This document shows, piece by piece, positions 58,023-64,000 of a stretch of DNA of 64,000 nt. Each line of letters opens with the position of its first letter. Position 1 is the stretch's first letter. The notes below the pieces were generated by a model. It was given only the letters and a program-made list of their open reading frames with translations, had not been told where the DNA came from and did no database searches. Source of the DNA: Bacteroidota bacterium. Its GTDB lineage: Bacteria > Bacteroidota > Bacteroidia > Chitinophagales > Chitinophagaceae. Location: positions 62,001 through 126,000 of the forward strand of contig JADJZY010000037.1 of assembly GCA_016715505.1 (NCBI GenBank), in the 5' to 3' direction. A program made the position numbers and the translations under genes.

Positions 58023-60460
58023 TTATTTGTTAGAACTATTGGTATCTGTTGGTTGAGCAGAAATACTCAAAGAATCCTGACCGCCGACTGGCTTGGCCGA
58101 TGATGCCTCCCCTTTACAACAAGGCTTCTCACAAGTTTCTTTATCGCAAGCATTGCCACATTCTTTTTCGCATTCATCGCCTCCGGCACATCCTTTTTTA
58201 TCAGAAGAACTGCAACATGATTTTCCGCTTTCACCACTCAATGAACCATCCATCAATGATGCGCATTCTGCTTCTGTGCATCCTGCTTTTTTACAATTCA
58301 TCATCGAAGATTTTAAATGTTCCATTCGGTTATGCTGAATTTTTTCTGCATGTATTTTCGCTAAAGAAGGCGCAATAACCAATGATACAATCGACATCAG
58401 CTTAATCAAAATATTCATCGAAGGGCCGGAAGTATCTTTGAAAGGATCTCCCACTGTATCTCCTGTAACCGATGCTTTATGTGGTTCAGATTTTTTATAG
58501 AAAATTTCGCCATTAATTTCAACACCCTTCTCAAAAGATTTTTTGGCATTATCCCAGGCACCTCCGGCATTGTTTTGAAACATTCCCATCAATACGCCAC
58601 TTACTGTTGCACCAGCTAAAAATCCACCAAGAACTTCAGGGCCAAATACAAAACCAATGATCAAAGGAGAAATGATTGCAATGGCTCCCGGCAACATCAT
58701 TTTTTTAATAGAAGCTTCTGTTGAAATAGCCACACATTTTTCATACTCTGGTTTTCCTTTACCTTCCAGGATACCCGGAATTTCACGGAACTGACGACGA
58801 ACTTCCTCAACCATTGCCATGGCAGCTTGTCCAACAGCAGTAATGGCCAATGAAGAGAAAATAAATGGAATCATAGCTCCGACAAACAATCCGGCCAAAA
58901 CATCAGCCCGATAAATATCAATACCATCAATTTTAGCAATTCCAACAAATGCAGCAAACAAAGCCAGGGCAGTTAATGCTGCTGAAGCGATCGCGAAGCC
59001 TTTACCGGTAGCAGCTGTTGTATTACCCACCGCATCCAGGATATCTGTTTTTTCACGAACCTCAGCAGGCAATTCACTCATTTCAGCAATACCACCTGCA
59101 TTATCTGCAATAGGACCAAAGGCATCTATAGCTAACTGCATCGCTGTTGTAGCCATCATACCGGCAGCCGCAATGGCCACTCCATACAATCCGGCACACA
59201 GATAGGACCCATAAATACCGCCGGCCAATACCAAAATAGGTAATAAAGTGGATTCCATACCAACGCTTAAGCCGCCAATAATATTGGTAGCATGTCCGGT
59301 GCTTGATTGACGTACAATACTCATAACAGGACGTTTACCCATTGCGGTGTAATATTCCGTAATGATACTCATCAGGGTGCCGACAACCAATCCAACAATA
59401 ATCGCTCCGAATGCACCCATATTGGTAAATTCAAAACCTCGTAAAGTCATTTTTTCAGGAAGGATATACATGGTCAGGAAATAAGATGCTATGGCCGTTA
59501 AAACGATAGATCCCCAATTCCCCATGTTCAATGCATTTTGAACTTTATTGACGCTCAATCCAGCGTTCTCTGAAATGCGAACAAAGAAAGTTCCAATAAT
59601 AGAGAAAACGATACCAAAACCTGCAATCAACATCGGTAAAAGCACAGGCGCTAAACCACCAAACTGATCCACACTGCTTGTTTCACGTCCTAATACCATG
59701 GTTGCCAATACAGTGGCGACGTAAGATCCAAAAAGATCAGCACCCATACCGGCCACGTCACCCACGTTATCACCTACGTTATCGGCAATAGTGGCCGGAT
59801 TACGCGGATCATCTTCAGGGATACCGGCTTCTACCTTACCTACCAAATCAGCACCAACGTCAGCAGCTTTGGTATAAATACCTCCACCCACACGGGCAAA
59901 CAATGCAATCGATTCAGCACCTAAAGAAAAACCGGTTAAGATTTCAATGGTACGTTCCATTTCAACACTGTCTACAGCAGCATCTGCAGCAAAAATTTGT
60001 TTCAAAATAATGAACAAAGTTCCCAAACCAAGCACTGCCAATCCGGCAACGCCCATACCCATCACCGAACCACCGGTAAATGAAACTTTCAGTGCTTTAC
60101 TCAAACTGGTTTTAGCTGCTTCAGCTGTGCGAACATTCGATTTGTAGCAATTCGCATACCGATGTATCCTGCCAACGCACTAAAGAATGCTCCAACCACA
60201 AAAGCGAGGGCAATACTCCAATGTGAGTTTTCATTGCTTGCACCCATGATGCCCAAAAGAATTGCAGCAATGACAACAAAATAAGCCAGTACTTTGTACT
60301 CAGCTTTCAAAAAGGCCATCGCCCCATTGGCAATATGACCGCTGATTTCTTTCATTTTATCATTTCCGGCAGGTTGTTTGCCCACCCAAGCGCTCTGAAT
60401 AAACGTATAGAGCAAGGCGAGCACGCCAAATGCAGGTACGAGGTAAAATAAATAATTCAT
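58023..60460 (-). CDS. hppA: Membrane-bound pyrophosphatase with cysteine-rich tail (one frameshift)
   Basis: This pump uses pyrophosphate to move H+ or Na+ across the membrane. Start ATG 60460 (MNYLFYLVPAFGVLALLYTF). A missing A near 60117 breaks the frame; adding it gives RIATKSNVRTAEAAKTSLSKALK. Then come about sixteen helices with ADVGADLVGKVEAGIPEDDP, NPATIADNVGDNVGDVAGMGADL (the PPi-binding Asp cluster), and VGDTVGDPFKDTSGPSMNILIK. GNTTAATGKG has Ala at the site where K+-independent enzymes have Lys, so it should be K+-dependent. The last 100 residues are unusual: 12 Cys (NCKKAGC, SCC, CEKECGNAC, PCCKG), then a hydrophilic tail. It has its own promoter and terminator. Confidence 0.94.
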
Positions 60461-60483
60461 AGTTTTATTATTTTTTGAGGGCG

Positions 60484-60514
60484 CAAAAGTAATCAATCAG
60501 CCCGTAAAATCAAA
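60484..60514 (-). promoter_or_regulatory. Promoter of hppA
   Basis: On the minus strand TTTG (60514-60511), exactly 19 bases, then TACTTTTG (60491-60484), 23 bases before the ATG. A full Bacteroidota-type match. From here to 60768 there is no gene; a TACCTTTG box at 60643-60650 may serve the cold-shock gene. Confidence 0.78.
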
Positions 60515-60768
60515 TACATCGGGCATTTTCTCGCTTTAAAAAATGGGGCATTTCAGGCCAAAAAACGAATGGCCTGCCTGGTATTAACACATCCACTGAA
60601 TAAATAATCCAGATAAATTGCAGGTTAAGCAGCAAATTCAATTACCTTTGGACTTGTCACAACATGCCTTTTTGGAGCGTACCGGTCTTTTGGTTTTTAT
60701 CAAAGTTGGTTTATCTGCTGAAGGAAAATCAGTGAACAACTTAATCACGCAATTAATATCATCTGTAT

Positions 60769-61209
60769 ATGGCCGATTCTTGGGGTAAAAAAGAAAGAGA
60801 AAAAAAGAAACAACAAAACAAAAAAGAGAAAGCTGAAAAAAAGCTGGAACGCAAAGATCAAAAAGGCGGCAGCAATCTTGAGGACATGATGGCCTATTTA
60901 GATGAATTCGGTAATATCGTATCTGCACCGCCTGACCCAACTCGAAAGTTAGAGATCAATGCAGAGGATATTGAAATCTCTATTCCGCGTAAAATTGAAA
61001 GTGATGAAATCGTGACTTACGAAGGAAAGGTTTCTTTCTTTAATTCTACCAAAGGTTTTGGTTTCATTCGTGAAATCAGCGGACAAGACAGTTATTTTGT
61101 ACACATCAACGATGTCAAAGGCCAAATCAAAGAAAACGACAAGGTTCGTTTCCAATTGGAAAGAGGCCAAAAAGGGTTACAAGCTGTTCGGGTTGAAATT
61201 GTCGCTTAG
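60769..61209 (+). CDS. Cold-shock domain protein with charged N-terminal region
   Basis: 146 residues. The first 35 are very basic and acidic (WGKKEREKKKQQNKKEKAEKK), then a short middle part (DMMAYLDEFGNIVSAPPDP), and a C-terminal cold-shock domain: GKVSFFNSTKGFGFIREI with the RNP1 motif, DSYFVHINDVKG with RNP2, and FQLERGQKGLQAVRVE. It probably binds single-stranded RNA or DNA. Proteins with the same three-part plan recur in Bacteroidota. Intact. Confidence 0.9.
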   Translation: MADSWGKKEREKKKQQNKKEKAEKKLERKDQKGGSNLEDMMAYLDEFGNIVSAPPDPTRKLEINAEDIEISIPRKIESDEIVTYEGKVSFFNSTKGFGFIREISGQDSYFVHINDVKGQIKENDKVRFQLERGQKGLQAVRVEIVA

Positions 61210-61299
61210 TTTTTACCAGTATTGGTAACATTAAATTATCGCGATTGTTTGATGGACATTCAGTCTTTTAAAATTTAACTGTATCTATCCGTACAAAAT

Positions 61300-63322
61300 T
61301 TATTCAAGGTTCAACCACTTCTGCTGCCAAATTCCTGATTTGGTTTGTACCTGTACGATATACATTCCGGGTTGAATATTTGTCAAATAAATTTCAAATC
61401 CGGATGTCGTGGGCTTTTGATTGCTTTGATGCATTAGCTTACCACATAAATCGTAAATCTTCAAACTCCAGTCGGAAGTTGTGTGATTAAAATAAAGTTG
61501 TATTCGCCCTTTGGAAGGATTCACCAATCGAATATCCTCTAATTTTGTTTGTTCAGAAACAGATAATGGGTTATTGAATTTATAATAGGACATGACCGGT
61601 AAATGATCACTCATGGTAGCCTCATAATCAGAAATATATCGAGGTGCTTCACTAAAAATAAAACATGCACTGTCCGGAAAAAAACTAGACATGTTTTGAC
61701 TGAAAACAACATTGTCTATCAGATGATCCGGTGAACCCATGTAAGTTGTTTGCCCGGGATAAACAGATGGCAATGTGACACCAACATATCCTGCAGTGAA
61801 TAAATTCTGGAATGGAGATGTACTTTGTCCGGCCACACTACTTCCTTCCAGGTAATCATTAAAATCGCCCACTATGAGCTTCTTCTGCTGTGGGAAAAAG
61901 TGCATTTAAACTATCCGCCATCCATTGTGAGGCACAAACACGACGATTATAATCACTGTTTGTTGATCCTGCTTTAGCATGAATATTTACGAGGATTAAA
62001 GTATCAGCAGGTCCTGAATTTTGTTTTAATGCAGCTTTTAAAAGGTAGGGATATCGTCCGGACGCAAAACAGGCATAAGCAGAAGTATCACCCGGATATT
62101 GTGAAGCGGTTAATCCAAAATCTCCGGCATGAATCACCTTTTGAGTATTGATTAAATAGGCCAGCTTTTGCGCTCCTGGATAATTACCACTGGAAGTTGA
62201 AGTTGCACCACTTCCAAATGGGGATACAAATAACTGATATTGAGATCCGAGTGCTTGCCGAACTGCATTGAGTTGGGAGATACTGACAATTTCCTGCAAA
62301 CAATAAATATCTGCTTGCAGGTCTTTTAAAATAGTACTTGCCTGTTGACGGGATAAGCTGGTATCACAATTGCAATTGAGTGGATCACCAAACCATCGCA
62401 TATTCCAATTAACCACACGGAGTGTTTTTCCATCCGGCAATGAAGTACCCAAAGCATCCACTTTCTGATTCAAGGTATTCCCATTATAAATAAAGGAAAT
62501 GGGCTTGCGAAAAATTTTATCCGAAACCGAAGGCGACACCCGAACGTAAACGGTTTGCGTCATCCCTGAAATGCTGCTGTTGTAGGATATTTGATTGGAA
62601 AATACATTCCCATCTTTGGACAATTCAAATGGGCTCACAGCAAGCAAATCCAAGGTACCACTCAGGTTATTCATTGTAAACTGAAACTGACCTGGATCTG
62701 ATTGAAAATTAGCAGCACATTGCCCGGCATTGACAAATTTTTTCGGAATAATGAGTGCCCCTTCATTCACCATGATATCATCCAATCGCCAGTTAGCAGC
62801 GGCCGTGGTTGAACTGATATACTTAAAGGCAATATGCAATGGTGAAGATTTGAAGGCGGTCAAATTAATTTGATTCGAAAAAAACCACACATCAGAATTG
62901 GCTGTTGGTAATGTCACCGGTATCTGGGTCCAACTCGCAGTGTTTGGATTACCGGAACCATTATAATTATTGGATACCCATAATTGAATGAAAGAACCTG
63001 CAAATTTAGTGCGACTCCAAAAAGAAAGTACGGGCATGGAGTAACTGGCAAAATTCAATGGAGGAGAAATCAACCAATCCTCATTGGTATTATTTGCCCC
63101 ACTGCTATATCCACTCATAAAAACAGCTCTTCCGGTATAACCGCTAGCCGTGCATTCCCAAACATCGGTGCCAGTCACACTGTATTGTTGCCAACCGGCC
63201 GGGAATGAAGTAAAACAAGCATTAAAATTTTCGGATAATGCCGTTGCCTGAGCCATGGATTTTTGCCCCCATCCTAACACCAAGATATTTACTAAAAATA
63301 GCTTACAGATTCTTTGCCACAT
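61300..63322 (-). CDS. Secreted endonuclease/phosphatase-family protein with T9SS sorting domain (one frameshift)
   Basis: About 674 residues. The signal peptide is at MWQRICKLFLVNILVLGWGQ (start 63322). Residues 25-195 are a beta-sandwich (choice-of-anchor/MAM-like: NEDWLISPPLNFASYSM, WRLDDIMVNEG). From about 305 is the EEP domain: VVNWNMRWFGDP, DIYCLQEIVS, DTLILVNIHAKAG, IVGDFNDYLEG and MSDHLPVMSYY, which together give the catalytic Asn, Glu, Asp-Asn and Asp-His. A frame break near 61900 in a T run is fixed by one base (LNALFPQQKKLIVGDFND). The C-terminus is a type A T9SS domain: LVNPSKGRIQLYF, DLCGKLMHQS, QPGMYIVQVQ. A cell-surface or released nuclease or phosphodiesterase is likely. Confidence 0.88.
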
Positions 63323-63396
63323 ATTGCGAATTTAGGCCATTTCACCCTGAAATCCACCTTTCGCAAATCGATAAATTCATTGCACTTATTACTCGC

Positions 63397-64000
63397 CTAT
63401 TGATTGATGCCCACGTATGTCCATTGTTTTAACTTCCTATTCCATTCCAGTAAAACACTGGAACCTGCCGGAACAAATTGACTTTCTTGAATTCGAATAT
63501 TCCCACCAGGCTGAAGCTGAAAACCATCCAGGGCAACGAATTTAATTTGACCGGCCAGGACTCTTTTCCAATCATCTTCTTTACCGACCTGATCATCATT
63601 ATACAAATAAATAAAACGGATTCCACCCTTTCCTTTTAAACGATAAGTATTGTATTCAAATCCCAACAAATCTCCGATGCGTTCATTGGTTTGAATGGTT
63701 TTAGGACAAATGACATCACTCAGAAAAATTTTCCAATTTCGGGTGGTATCCATGACAGCAAAACTGGATCTTGCATTTTGTTTATCATACCGGGTATTTC
63801 TAAATTCAATGCGGGCATTGGCATCAGCATATTTTGGATTAGGCGCAAAAAAAGTTTGATTTTTTCTGGCATCTGATTTCAACAACATGGCATTCACTTT
63901 TGTTTCTGCTCCCCTAGCCTCTTTAGGCACGACTAAAAATTTCGATTTACCATAAACCACCGGTGAATCAATGAGGGCTTTATTATTAAATGCTATGCTG
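63397..64000 (-). CDS. Unknown protein, 5' end beyond the window
   Basis: The frame is open from the right edge (SIAFNNKALIDSPVVYGK) to the stop at 63397, at least 200 residues. Visible features: FLSDVICPKTIQTNERIGDLLGF, IRFIYLYNDDQVGKEDDWKR, and a C-terminal beta-rich GGNIRIQESQFVPAGSSVLLEW. No family is recognised. The true start is not in the window; a GTG at 63960 is an internal codon. Confidence 0.7.
   Translation of the reverse strand, partial: SIAFNNKALIDSPVVYGKSKFLVVPKEARGAETKVNAMLLKSDARKNQTFFAPNPKYADANARIEFRNTRYDKQNARSSFAVMDTTRNWKIFLSDVICPKTIQTNERIGDLLGFEYNTYRLKGKGGIRFIYLYNDDQVGKEDDWKRVLAGQIKFVALDGFQLQPGGNIRIQESQFVPAGSSVLLEWNRKLKQWTYVGINQ

Overview
The window is a piece of a Bacteroidota chromosome, most likely from the Chitinophagales/Saprospirales side of the phylum. 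The signs are a gliding-motility lipoprotein (GldD), at least six secreted proteins ending in type IX secretion (T9SS) sorting or gliding-motility C-terminal domains, bacillithiol synthesis (BshA), and promoters of the Bacteroidota type (TTTG, 19 bases, TAnnTTTG). No phage or IS element and no CRISPR array is visible. The closest thing to mobile DNA is a decayed toxin-antitoxin remnant. The sequence carries about twenty frameshifts, nearly all fixable by adding or removing one base in a short homopolymer, plus two blocks of nonsense homopolymer sequence. This looks like an incompletely polished long-read assembly, so I join broken reading frames into one gene and state where each break lies.

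Layout. 1-6 kb: a secreted kelch-like protein cut by the left edge, a GH29 fucosidase, a small membrane protein, and a multi-pass membrane protein with TPR repeats. 6-12 kb: FolC, an NhaD-type antiporter, the MlaFE lipid-transport pair, UDP-galactopyranose mutase with an overlapping GT2 glycosyltransferase. 12.3-13.6 kb: tRNA-Met, RlmH, tRNA-Arg and a tandem array of degenerate tRNA-Arg copies. 13.8-18.6 kb: small secreted proteins, a WD40 protein, a possibly decayed gene, a DbpA-like RNA helicase and a four-tRNA cluster Thr-Tyr-Gly-Thr. 18.6-25 kb: AcpH-like phosphodiesterase, a 1730-residue secreted protein, a DMT protein. 25-34.7 kb: EF-G, S20, assorted secreted proteins, an OmpA-family protein, Prs, YebC. 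34.7-42.8 kb: secreted BNR-type protein, GldD, DUF3109, TauE-like permease, an SBBP/PKD secreted protein. 43-47.6 kb: toxin-antitoxin remnant, Dxs, EI24 protein, SAM methyltransferase. 48.8-51.2 kb: an arsenic operon (arsR, thioredoxin-like, acr3, arsC). 51.4-58 kb: BshA, cyanophycinase, DUF445, aminotransferase, AMP nucleosidase, a double ABC ATPase. 58-64 kb: a membrane pyrophosphatase with a cysteine-rich tail, a cold-shock protein, a secreted nuclease-like protein and a partial gene.

Genes that work together: the arsenic operon (sensor, reductant, efflux, reductase) with operators that sit on its promoters; MlaF with MlaE; Glf with the overlapping GT2; GldD as T9SS machinery and the many T9SS cargo proteins. 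The most unusual items are the ArsR operators whose spacer is the -7 promoter box, the cysteine-rich extension of the pyrophosphatase, a two-copy structured intergenic element (upstream of fusA and of the SBBP gene), the tandem tRNA-Arg derivatives, and the conserved tRNA cluster that has lost its usual tuf neighbour.
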